A DNA stretch of 58,597 nt from Bacillota bacterium (GTDB lineage: Bacteria; Bacillota; Clostridia; Acetivibrionales; DSM-1351). Shown here piece after piece: positions 15,185 through 22,920 of this stretch (positions are counted from its first letter, which is position 1; every line of letters starts with the position of its first letter). The notes under the pieces are model-generated. The model had not been told where the DNA came from. It was given only the letters and a program-made list of their open reading frames with translations, and did not search any database. The DNA lies in contig JAEWMS010000038.1 of NCBI GenBank assembly GCA_023393115.1, forward strand, positions 1 through 58,597, in the 5' to 3' direction. A program made the translations under genes and the position numbers.

Positions 15185-16399
15185 ATGAAAAAAATATTAA
15201 TCGGTGGTAGTCCATGTACACATTGGAGTATCGCCCAAAAGAACAATCGAGAAACAACAGCCGAGGGAATAGGCTGGGAGTTGTTCAAAAACTATCTGAT
15301 AGCAAAAGAAAAGTTTCAGCCAGATTACTTCCTGTACGAAAACAACAAATCAGCAGCACAGCCAATTAAAGACCAAATCAGTATTGAACTAGGAGTGCCA
15401 CTACAGTATATAAACAGTGCTTTAGTATCAGCCCAAAACAGACAAAGGTTTTATGCTCATAATATGCCTGATGTGCCACAACCGGAGGACCGGGGGATAT
15501 TACTAAGGGATATCCTTGAAACGGGCGAAGCATGGAGAGAAAAAGCATATACACTTGATGCAAACTATTACAAGACCGGCGGCACATACAATCCTAAAAA
15601 GCAACATTCATACTCACGGCACATGGTTGCAGAGCCAATAAAACATTTATCTGAAAAAGAAATGGAATACATGGTCAGACAGACCAAAGACGGACGAAAC
15701 CATTTTGATTTTGGGCACTATAGTAACTCAATAGATGATAAGTCTCACGCAGTAACAGCAAATATATCAAAGGGTGTGCCGTACAATGTACTAACTGAAC
15801 CTGTAAGGATTGGTTCGATAGGAAGCAATAGTCAAACACACAGAGTATATAGCAGTGATGGCAAATCTGTAAATTTGGTTGCCAATGGTGGTGGGCAGGG
15901 AGCAAAAACAGGACTTTATGCTTGCCCTGTAGAGAAAAGCGGCAAACAACACCCGGTATATGAAGTTAAAAATGGTCTAATCACAATCAAGGACAAGCAG
16001 TACCCAATAAAGCTTGCAGATGGCTTCTACATAATCCGTAAGCTGACAGTAACAGAGTGTTGCCGGTTGCAGACTATGCCAGACGAGTATTGCAGAGCAG
16101 TGTCAGCGAGCCAGGCATACAAAGGGTTGGGCAACGGATGGACCGCAGAGGTAATAATCCATATCCTTCGACACATGAATATTCCACTAGACGAAGAAAT
16201 TATAGTCCTCAGTATGTATGACGGTATCGGGACCGGGCGTTATTGCTTTGACAAGCTGGGTTACAAGAACATTCAGTATTGCGCCTATGAGATAGACAAA
16301 TACGCTATGCAAGTGGCAATGAGCAATTACCCGGATATTATACAGTGCGGTGATGCGTTCCAGGTTAGGGAAGATGGTTGGGGGATAGGAAGAAGGTGA
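15185..16399 (+). CDS. C5-cytosine DNA methyltransferase, circularly permuted
   Basis: 404 residues that methylate cytosine C5. Motif order is unusual: IV (GGSPCTHWS, catalytic C11) at the very N-terminus, VI (ENN, 52-54), VIII (QNRQR, 84-88), a target-recognition region (about 105-280), IX (RKLTVTECCRLQT) and X (GNGWTAEVI, about 316), then the SAM-binding motif I (DGIGTG, 346-351), II (YEIDKYA) and III (CGDA) at the C-terminus. All motifs are present, so activity is plausible. The start lacks a good ribosome binding site. Probably protects phage DNA from host restriction. Confidence 0.88.
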   Translation: MKKILIGGSPCTHWSIAQKNNRETTAEGIGWELFKNYLIAKEKFQPDYFLYENNKSAAQPIKDQISIELGVPLQYINSALVSAQNRQRFYAHNMPDVPQPEDRGILLRDILETGEAWREKAYTLDANYYKTGGTYNPKKQHSYSRHMVAEPIKHLSEKEMEYMVRQTKDGRNHFDFGHYSNSIDDKSHAVTANISKGVPYNVLTEPVRIGSIGSNSQTHRVYSSDGKSVNLVANGGGQGAKTGLYACPVEKSGKQHPVYEVKNGLITIKDKQYPIKLADGFYIIRKLTVTECCRLQTMPDEYCRAVSASQAYKGLGNGWTAEVIIHILRHMNIPLDEEIIVLSMYDGIGTGRYCFDKLGYKNIQYCAYEIDKYAMQVAMSNYPDIIQCGDAFQVREDGWGIGRR

Positions 16400-16402
16400 A
16401 AA

Positions 16403-17221
16403 ATGAACACAGTATTAAAGTATCCGGGAAGCAAGTGGAGCATAGCAGATTGGATAATATCAAAATTCCCAAAACATCACTCATATGTAGAACCGTACTT
16501 TGGTAGTGGAGCCGTGTTCTTCTCAAAGGTACCTAGTAAAATTGAGACTATAAATGACCTTGACGATGATGTAATAAATCTTTTCAAATGTATTCGAGAT
16601 AATGCTGCAGAGTTGGCCAGAGTAGTAACAATGACACCGTACAGTCGGAAAACATATGATTTGAGTTTTGATACGGTACCTACAGACCCTATTGAAAAAG
16701 CTAGACAGTTTTTAATACGCTGCTGGCAGGGACACGGATTTAGAACGAACGGTTACAAGGTAGGATGGAAAAATGATGTACAAGGCCGTGAAAATATGTA
16801 CGCAGTTAGTAATTGGTATCGTCTGCCGGAATGGATTCTTCAAATAGTTGATAGGCTAAAGCAAGTACAGATTGAGAACCACCCAGCACTCGAAGTAATA
16901 AAAAGATTTAACTATTCAAACGTCTTAATATATGCGGACCCACCTTACTTACTAAATACTAGGACAGCAAAACAATATAAACATGAAATGTCGGAACAGG
17001 ATCACGTTGAACTTCTTGAAACACTTTTACAGCACAAAGGAAAGGTTATTCTGTCAGGGTACCCAAGCGAATTGTACGACAGGACTTTGAAAGGCTGGTA
17101 CCAAATGAGTACCGCCGGACGTGCCGAGTATTACGGAACTGACAGGAAAGAAGTAATTTGGCTGAACTTTGAACCACCACAGCAGCAACTTACCTTAATT
17201 GAAGGAGGAGAGATAATTTGA
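16403..17221 (+). CDS. N6-adenine DNA methyltransferase, D12/Dam class
   Basis: 272 residues. LKYPGSKW (SAM-binding start), EPYFGSGAVFF (motif I) and YADPPYLLNTR with the catalytic DPPY (motif IV) give the alpha-group order of Dam-type enzymes. Full length. It lies 3 bases past the cytosine methyltransferase and overlaps the next methyltransferase, so the three are one operon. Target site unknown. Confidence 0.9.
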   Translation: MNTVLKYPGSKWSIADWIISKFPKHHSYVEPYFGSGAVFFSKVPSKIETINDLDDDVINLFKCIRDNAAELARVVTMTPYSRKTYDLSFDTVPTDPIEKARQFLIRCWQGHGFRTNGYKVGWKNDVQGRENMYAVSNWYRLPEWILQIVDRLKQVQIENHPALEVIKRFNYSNVLIYADPPYLLNTRTAKQYKHEMSEQDHVELLETLLQHKGKVILSGYPSELYDRTLKGWYQMSTAGRAEYYGTDRKEVIWLNFEPPQQQLTLIEGGEII

Positions 17222-17642
17222 ACACAGCGGTAATGTTTAGCAGTGCAACAGATTTATGGAGTACGCCACAATGGCTGTTTGACCAGCTTAACCAAGAATT
17301 TAAATTTGAAGTAGATGTATGCGCTGACAGCACAAATAATAAGTGCAATATATATTTCAGTAAGGAAGAAGATGGATTAAAACAGGTATGGCACCAATTT
17401 AAAGCTTGTTGGATGAATCCTCCATATGGGCGTGAAATAGGCAAGTGGGTTGAAAAGGCCTATAAATCCAGTAGGGGGGGGGTACTACAGTAGTTTGCTT
17501 ATTACCTGCTCGAACAGATACAAAATGGTTTAATGACTACATATTGGACAAAGCTGAGATAAGATTTTTAAAAGGTCGCTTAAAGTTCGGGGACAGTAAG
17601 AATTCTGCTCCGTTTCCAAGCATGATTGTAATTTATAGATAG
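17218..17642 (+). CDS. Phage DNA N6-adenine methyltransferase, frame broken at a G9 tract
   Basis: TTG 17218 (AAGGAGGAG upstream) opens a Dam-phage-type enzyme: DLWSTPQWLFDQLN ... CWMNPPYGREIGKW with catalytic NPPY. At nine consecutive G (17474-17482) the frame runs to a stop at 17491-17493. In the -1 frame the protein continues TTVVCLLPARTDTKWFNDYI ... to TAG 17640-17642, exactly the family's C-terminus. One inserted or two deleted G, or -1 slippage, would restore about 141 residues. It may be phase variable, translationally frameshifted, mutated, or a sequencing error. Confidence 0.8.
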
Positions 17643-17674
17643 TTCGCAATATAGCGGGAAGGCGAGGGAAGCAG

Positions 17675-17833
17675 ATGGATAAATACACAGTTTGGTATAA
17701 CGGTTGGGGAATCAACGTTGATGCAAATAGCATTAAGCAGGCCAGACATAGAGCCTATGTAAAATTTAATGAAACATATCCAACAAATTACGGAATTTTT
17801 ATGGCTGGTATTGAGGATGTAACTTTGGAATAG
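17675..17833 (+). CDS. Small phage protein, unknown
   Basis: 52 residues (MDKYTVWYNGWGINVDANSI ... GIEDVTLE) after GGCGAGGGAAGC. The pattern of aromatic residues suggests a small alpha/beta fold. Function unknown. Confidence 0.5.
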   Translation: MDKYTVWYNGWGINVDANSIKQARHRAYVKFNETYPTNYGIFMAGIEDVTLE

Positions 17834-17857
17834 GCGAAAGCCGGAAAGAGAGGGGTT

Positions 17858-18121
17858 ATGGCAGCGTTACTTAAAGACGGAATTGTAATTACCCGCAAAG
17901 TACATAAATGTCATGGGTGCCTGGAGGAAATACCAAAGGGCACTCCAACCTATAACCAGTCAGTAGCAGACGAGGGGACAGTCTTTAATATTTATATGTG
18001 CCCAAATTGCTTGGATTGGTGTAGGCAGAAAGGTTGTAGAGATTGCATTAATATGGAATCAGCCCATGAAGGATATATAAAAGAGTGTAAAGCAGATCAA
18101 AGGAGTGAGGGCGTTGAGTAG
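17858..18121 (+). CDS. Small zinc-binding phage protein
   Basis: 87 residues with CHGCLEEIPKG, CPNCLDWCRQKGCRDC: several Cys pairs as in zinc-knuckle proteins. A weak GAGAGGGG precedes ATG. It overlaps the YopX-family gene. Function unknown. Confidence 0.6.
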   Translation: MAALLKDGIVITRKVHKCHGCLEEIPKGTPTYNQSVADEGTVFNIYMCPNCLDWCRQKGCRDCINMESAHEGYIKECKADQRSEGVE

Positions 18122-18461
18122 AGAGTTGAAATTTAGAGTTTACAGTAAGCAATACGGAATGTCACCACCTTGTAGCATATTTGATATACAGATCATGGAT
18201 GCCGAAGGGCTTACAGATATGCCCCAAGTCGAAATCATGCAATACACCGGACTTAAAGACAAGAACGGCATGGAGATTTACGAGGGGGATATACTCTGGG
18301 ACTCAGGTGAATATTATAGCCCTGTTATATGGTCGGAAGATTACTCTGGGTGGTTTATTCAGACTTATGATGGTCCAGAGCCATTATGGGAGATGGCAAA
18401 AGAAAGTGTTATTGCTGGCAACATCTATGATAACCCCGAGCTGCTAAAGGAGGGTGATTGA
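18114..18461 (+). CDS. YopX-family phage protein
   Basis: 115 residues from TTG 18114 (AAGGAG 8 bases upstream). The core MQYTGLKDKNGMEIYEGDILW and a closing VIAGNIYDNPELL are the YopX family signature. Common in Firmicutes phage early regions; molecular role unknown. Confidence 0.85.
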   Translation: MSRELKFRVYSKQYGMSPPCSIFDIQIMDAEGLTDMPQVEIMQYTGLKDKNGMEIYEGDILWDSGEYYSPVIWSEDYSGWFIQTYDGPEPLWEMAKESVIAGNIYDNPELLKEGD

Positions 18462-18462
18462 T

Positions 18463-18630
18463 TTGTACGTCTGGACAAAGAAAGCCGAGGAAGTATCCGC
18501 AGCATATGGAATTACCCGAAAAGAAGGTGAACCAGCTACAGTTGGATATGAACCGATTGAGAATTGCGGGCCAATCAGAATTGCTTGGCTAGAAGCTGGT
18601 TATATAGTTGAAGTTGAGAGGGGGGTGTGA
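18463..18630 (+). CDS. Small phage protein, unknown
   Basis: 55 residues from TTG (reads MYVWTKKAEEVSAAYGITRKEGEPATVGYEP), preceded by AAAGGAGGGTG. Unrecognised; spaced tightly after yopX and before the next gene. Confidence 0.55.
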   Translation: MYVWTKKAEEVSAAYGITRKEGEPATVGYEPIENCGPIRIAWLEAGYIVEVERGV

Positions 18631-18633
18631 GGG

Positions 18634-18897
18634 ATGATTTATAATAATGAATCGGTTGAAATGGAATTTGGTACTGGGGATATATGCGTAGTTGAAGGCT
18701 ATATTCCAGATGAAAAAATAATTTCATTTGTTGGATTTAATAATCAGTCTGCAAGGGAAATTGGAAGCGTTGGAGATATTAAAGCAGGAGAATACGATAA
18801 TCTTAAGCTTGATGTAATTATGAGGTTTACAAATAAAGCCAGTATTGATGTTGTTATAAGAGCATTGCAAAGAGCGAAGGAATATATAAAAGAATAG
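18634..18897 (+). CDS. Phage protein, unknown
   Basis: 87 residues, acidic, predicted beta-rich N-terminus and a C-terminal helix (IDVVIRALQRAKEYIKE). GAGGGGGGTGTGAGGG upstream provides the ribosome binding site. No family recognised. Confidence 0.55.
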   Translation: MIYNNESVEMEFGTGDICVVEGYIPDEKIISFVGFNNQSAREIGSVGDIKAGEYDNLKLDVIMRFTNKASIDVVIRALQRAKEYIKE

Positions 18898-18936
18898 CTC
18901 AGTAAATAAGTCTATTACGACGAAAGGAGAGTTTTT

Positions 18937-19161
18937 ATGGGTAAAGTACCTAAGTGTATCGAGTGTGAATATCATACATATGAAACTACAGATCACGGAA
19001 GATTTGGTAGTCAGGATGGTCGCCAAAAGTTTCATTGGTGTCGACTTCATGAAATTAAGGATAGTAATACCTTTATATGTGGCTCTAATAGATTTATAAA
19101 AGCTTCAGAGTCAAAAACAAGTCCTAAATGGTGCCCAAAAAGAGAAAAAGATGAATCGTAA
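18937..19161 (+). CDS. Cysteine-rich phage protein
   Basis: 74 residues. CIECEYH ... HWCRLHE ... CGSNRF ... KWCPKRE suggests one or two zinc sites. CGAAAGGAGAG precedes the ATG. A small family of this look is frequent in clostridial prophages. Function unknown. Confidence 0.6.
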   Translation: MGKVPKCIECEYHTYETTDHGRFGSQDGRQKFHWCRLHEIKDSNTFICGSNRFIKASESKTSPKWCPKREKDES

Positions 19162-19195
19162 AATGAATAGATTCCGTAGGAAAGAAGGTGTTAAT

Positions 19196-19534
19196 GTGAA
19201 GTATCCAATGACAAAAAATACAGACAGACCTATGTTTGAATACATAGTAATGATTAATGGCGAGTTTGATTATTATTTATATTCCGATTTTGATGAAGCC
19301 TTAAAGAAAGCAATGGTTTTAGGCATGGGAACAGAAATAGGGTTATTGTATGAACTAGCTTTTAATTGTGAAACAAGAGAATATCGTGTTCAAAACACAT
19401 TCAAGGTATTTGATGGAGATATTCATTACGATAAACATGCTAGGGTTGGGCTTCATGTCGAATTCTATGTTAATGCAGGGGAATGGTTGAACCCAAACGA
19501 AGAATGGTTGAACATTCTGAATAATAAAGCGTGA
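19196..19534 (+). CDS. Phage protein, unknown
   Basis: 112 residues from GTG 19196, chosen for AAGAAGGTG just upstream; an in-frame ATG at 19151 overlapping the previous gene is possible. Mixed alpha/beta composition with many aromatic residues; not recognised. Confidence 0.5.
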   Translation: MKYPMTKNTDRPMFEYIVMINGEFDYYLYSDFDEALKKAMVLGMGTEIGLLYELAFNCETREYRVQNTFKVFDGDIHYDKHARVGLHVEFYVNAGEWLNPNEEWLNILNNKA

Positions 19535-19583
19535 TATAAGAAGATAGCGACAGATAAAAACAGATGAAGAGGGAGGATTCAAT

Positions 19584-20108
19584 ATGGCTGTAAGCGAAGA
19601 GGTTTTAAATATCATAGAAACAACGATAGAAAAATCATTGTCAGCTGCTAATAAATATGTGCAGCCTGAAGAGGGTAAGAATTATTTTAAAGAGACTGAA
19701 ATACTATTATACAATTATCCAGCATTAAAGCTAAAAATAGAGCAAGATGAAAGTTTTCTTTATGATCCTGATGCATCAGCAGAGCCAGAACAGCGCAAGT
19801 CAAAAGATATAATTAGATTCTCTGGAACTGGTGGAGGGCATGGCCTTGATATAGACAGATATACAATAAGTATTAAATCATCCATGATGCGAACTAGACA
19901 GGAAGTGAAGAGGATTGAACGGGCGCTTGATACAATCAAAAGTGATAAGTACTATGAAATTATTACTATGAAGTACTTTGAAGAAATGACCATGGAAGCA
20001 ATTGCAGCACATTTTGATTGTGAAGATAAGACAGTCAGAAGAAATAAAAATAGGCTTATAAACAAATTAAAGATTATGTTATTTGGTGCTGATGCACTGA
20101 GCTCTTGA
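19584..20108 (+). CDS. ArpU-like phage late transcription regulator
   Basis: 174 residues. The C-terminus (about 120-165: DKYYEIITMKYFEEMTMEAIAAHFDCEDKTVRRNKNRLINKLKI) is a sigma-70 region 4-like helix-turn-helix, as in the ArpU/RinA group. Position at the boundary of early and packaging genes fits a late-gene activator. A candidate target promoter lies immediately downstream. Confidence 0.8.
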   Translation: MAVSEEVLNIIETTIEKSLSAANKYVQPEEGKNYFKETEILLYNYPALKLKIEQDESFLYDPDASAEPEQRKSKDIIRFSGTGGGHGLDIDRYTISIKSSMMRTRQEVKRIERALDTIKSDKYYEIITMKYFEEMTMEAIAAHFDCEDKTVRRNKNRLINKLKIMLFGADALSS

Positions 20109-20109
20109 C

Positions 20110-20175
20110 AAAATGTCCGATTGATGACCGATTTCATGTCCTGTACAAGTCATTTTACATATGATATTATTTTTA
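20110..20175 (+). promoter_or_regulatory. Candidate late promoter and activator-binding repeats
   Basis: Between the ArpU-like gene and the HNH gene: ATGTCCGATTGATGACCGATTTCATGTCC carries ATGTCC and CGATT each twice, followed after a spacer by an extended AT-rich -10-like TATGATATTAT. The arrangement fits activator-dependent late transcription; it is inferred. Confidence 0.35.
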
Positions 20176-20204
20176 CAATGTAATACTTACAATTAAATCA
20201 CGAA

Positions 20205-20260
20205 AGCAGCGTATATATAGCGTGTAAGGAGAGTTGGAATATACTTTCCTTTTTGCTGCT
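20205..20260 (+). other. Structured leader hairpin ahead of the packaging genes
   Basis: AGCAGC (20205-20210) pairs with GCTGCT (20255-20260), with an inner AAGGA/TCCTT pair (20226-20230 / 20247-20251). It precedes the ribosome binding site of the HNH gene. Confidence 0.4.
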
Positions 20261-20282
20261 CATTTTAAAGGAGTTTAATAGT

Positions 20283-20615
20283 ATGGCGCAAGCGTGGGCC
20301 AAGAGATTTTATAACAGCAAGAAGTGGATAAAATGCAGGGAACTATACAAGCAAGAGAAGAATGGATTATGCGAACGGTGTCTAAAGAAAGGCATATATA
20401 ACATAGGAGAGGAAGTCCACCATAAAATATGGCTGACACCTGAGAACATAAATAACCCTGAGATAACATTGTCATTAGATAACCTTGAATTACTCTGTGC
20501 ATCATGTCATACATATGAGCACGTAGGTAAGTTTAGTCCAGTGAGAGAGGGATTGATGTTCAATGACAAAGGAGAGTTAGTTGAGTGCTGCCTAGCCCCC
20601 CCCAGTTCCGACTAG
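20283..20615 (+). CDS. HNH endonuclease (packaging-associated)
   Basis: 110 residues. Zinc-binding CERCLKKG and CASCHTYEH flank the catalytic EEVHHKIWL ... DNLELLC region, the HNH fold. Genes of this type next to terS/terL of HK97-like phages are needed for cos cleavage and packaging. ATG 20283 follows AAAGGAG. The last codons run into a C8 tract. Confidence 0.88.
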   Translation: MAQAWAKRFYNSKKWIKCRELYKQEKNGLCERCLKKGIYNIGEEVHHKIWLTPENINNPEITLSLDNLELLCASCHTYEHVGKFSPVREGLMFNDKGELVECCLAPPSSD

Positions 20616-20700
20616 TAAGTTTGCTGTGTCAATACCAAATGTGAACCTTCACGTAACACACAGGTTCATGCGTGACCCCCCTACCCCAAAATCGACATAG
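20590..20700 (+). other. Candidate cos region
   Basis: Between the HNH and terS genes, in otherwise AT-rich DNA, there are two C-rich runs (C8 near 20596-20603, and GACCCCCCTACCCC near 20673-20687) and an inverted repeat TGAACC (20642-20647) / GGTTCA (20663-20668). In cos phages with HNH-TerS-TerL modules the cohesive end site lies here. The nick position cannot be read. Confidence 0.35.
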
Positions 20701-20717
20701 AAAAAGAGGTGATATAT

Positions 20718-21089
20718 GTGGCGAAAAATCAAGATATGACAAGAGATGAACGGATTAAGAAAGAGGAAAACAGACTAAAGAGGATTTACAAGGATATAGG
20801 AAAAGAAAACAAGGGTATCATAGAGGGCCTTATTCAGAGAGCTGCATATATGCGTATCACTCTTGAAGATTGGGAAAAAGACATAATGGAAAATGGTTAC
20901 ATAGAGATGTTTTCGCAGTCAGAGAAAACAGAGCCATATGAGAGAGAGCGACCGGTTGCAAGATTATATAACACAATGAATAAAAACTATCAAAGCATTA
21001 TAAAACAACTCAGCGATTTAGTCCCGAAAGAAACAAAGGTGGTGGAGGACGATGGCTTTGACGACTTCGTTAATACTAGAGCCGACTAA
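20718..21089 (+). CDS. terS: Terminase small subunit, P27 family
   Basis: 123 residues from GTG 20718 (AAAGAGGTG upstream). Helical, charged N-terminus (DERIKKEENRLKRIYKDIGKENKGIIEGLIQRAAYMRITLEDWEKDI) matches P27-type small terminases. Recognises the packaging site and loads the large subunit. Overlaps terL by 38 bases. Confidence 0.85.
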   Translation: MAKNQDMTRDERIKKEENRLKRIYKDIGKENKGIIEGLIQRAAYMRITLEDWEKDIMENGYIEMFSQSEKTEPYERERPVARLYNTMNKNYQSIIKQLSDLVPKETKVVEDDGFDDFVNTRAD

Positions 21090-22905
21090 ATATCCTCGTA
21101 CCGATCCAGATATTATATTTGGGAAAATTAAGCCTATTTTAAACAAAAAAGGGCTTAAAAAGTACCCAAAAGATTACAATCCTATACTTGAATACTGGGA
21201 ACAGATACAAAACGACCAAGTGCTGGTAAGCAAAAAGGTGTACCAGCAATATGAAGAAATTGTACGCTGGATAAATGACGGCGGCTACAAAGAATGGTAC
21301 TATTCATCTGAAAGAGCAAACCACGTTATAGAATTCGCGGAAAATTTCTGCTGCCATTCTAAGGGGAAGCTGGCAGGGAAGAAGGTTATTCTAGAGCTTT
21401 GGGAAAAAGCATACCTAGCTAGTGTATATGGATTTATTGACATAGAGGGCAATAGAAAACATCAAAGAGTAGTTTTAATTGTCGGTAAAAAGAACGGTAA
21501 ATCCTTACTCGATTCAATAATGGGTAATTACGGTTTGTTGGCGGACAATGAAGGTGGTCCTGAAATTTATGCAGTAGCAACCAAGCGTGACCAAGCAAAA
21601 ATTGTTTGGCAAGAAGCCAAGCGAATGATAAATAAATCTCCAAAGTTAAAGAAAAGAGCTAAGACGCTTGTAAATGAAATAACTACAGAATTTAACGATG
21701 GAGTATTTAAAGCCCTTGCATCTGATAGTGATAGCCTCGACGGGTTAAATATCCATGTAGTAATCATGGACGAATGGCATCAATGGAAGAATGGTAGAGC
21801 CTTATATGACATAATGGCCGATGGTATCACAGCAAGAGAGCAGCCGTTAATTGCTATGACTTCTACCGCAGGAACTATCCGGGAAGACATATTCGACGAG
21901 ATATACGAAGAATCAGAAATCCAATTTAATAACATGAAACTAGGGAACGAGGTCGATGATAGGACCTTGTTTTTTATTTATGAATTAGATAAAAAATCAG
22001 AATGGCGAGATGCAAATAATTGGATAAAAGCCAATCCTGGACTCGGCACAATCAAAAAGTTGAGAGCCTTGCAAGACAAAGCAAAAAGAGTAGCTGAAAA
22101 CATGAGGCTGGAGAAAAATTTTGTCTGTAAGGAATTTAATATAAGAGAAACATCAGTTGAAGCATGGCTCTCGTTTGAAGAATTAAACAATACCAACAAG
22201 TTCTATCTTGACAAAGAGAAAAAGGTACTTATTAAGGAATTCCATAATGAGGAAAAGCAAGAGAATGAGGTTATAGAACTACCATATCCACGCTACGGCA
22301 TTGGAGGGTCTGACCTATCCAGTACCACTGACTTAACATGTGGAACAGTAATATTTATAGTACCGGGCGATGATACGATTTACGTTAAACAAATGTACTT
22401 TCTCCCTGAAGATTTGCTAGAGAAAAGGACGAAAGAGGATAAAATTCCTTATGATACATGGCTAGAACAAGGATTATTACGAACGACACCAGGAAACAAG
22501 GTGCACTACAAATATGTAACTGAGTGGTTTTTAGAAATTCAAAATGATTGTGACATATACATCCCGTGGCATGGCTATGATGGTTGGTCTGCTGAATATT
22601 ATGTTGAAGAAATGAAAGGCCAATTTGGGAAAGAAACTATGGAACCAGTAATCCAAGGGAAGAAAACTCTATCAGGACCAATGAAATCATTGGGCGCAGA
22701 CTTAGCCAATAAGAGAATAAACTACAACAACAATCCAATTTTGAAGTGGTGTTTATCCAATACCACTGTTGACGTAGACAAAAATGATAATATACAGCCA
22801 GTTAAGACTAGCAATCAAAGGCGGAGAATAGACGGGATGGCGAGTTTACTAGATGCGTACGTAACACTAGAAAAGCACTATGAAGATTACACCAATGTTA
22901 TTTAA
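21052..22905 (+). CDS. terL: Terminase large subunit
   Basis: 617 residues. The N-terminal ATPase has the variant Walker A VGKKNGKS, Walker B VVIMDEWHQW and coupling motif TSTAGT. The C-terminal RNase H-like nuclease begins with GGSDLSSTTDLT (first catalytic Asp). HK97/P27-group. ATG 21052 follows GGTGGAGG. Translocates DNA into the prohead and makes the terminal cuts with HNH and TerS. Confidence 0.95.
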   Translation: MALTTSLILEPTKYPRTDPDIIFGKIKPILNKKGLKKYPKDYNPILEYWEQIQNDQVLVSKKVYQQYEEIVRWINDGGYKEWYYSSERANHVIEFAENFCCHSKGKLAGKKVILELWEKAYLASVYGFIDIEGNRKHQRVVLIVGKKNGKSLLDSIMGNYGLLADNEGGPEIYAVATKRDQAKIVWQEAKRMINKSPKLKKRAKTLVNEITTEFNDGVFKALASDSDSLDGLNIHVVIMDEWHQWKNGRALYDIMADGITAREQPLIAMTSTAGTIREDIFDEIYEESEIQFNNMKLGNEVDDRTLFFIYELDKKSEWRDANNWIKANPGLGTIKKLRALQDKAKRVAENMRLEKNFVCKEFNIRETSVEAWLSFEELNNTNKFYLDKEKKVLIKEFHNEEKQENEVIELPYPRYGIGGSDLSSTTDLTCGTVIFIVPGDDTIYVKQMYFLPEDLLEKRTKEDKIPYDTWLEQGLLRTTPGNKVHYKYVTEWFLEIQNDCDIYIPWHGYDGWSAEYYVEEMKGQFGKETMEPVIQGKKTLSGPMKSLGADLANKRINYNNNPILKWCLSNTTVDVDKNDNIQPVKTSNQRRRIDGMASLLDAYVTLEKHYEDYTNVI

Positions 22906-22920
22906 GAGGGAGGTGAGAAT

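Noticed and set aside
20590..20615. C8 tract at the end of the HNH gene as a phase-variation site
   Set aside because: Changes there would alter only the last few residues, after the catalytic domain. It more likely belongs to the cos region.
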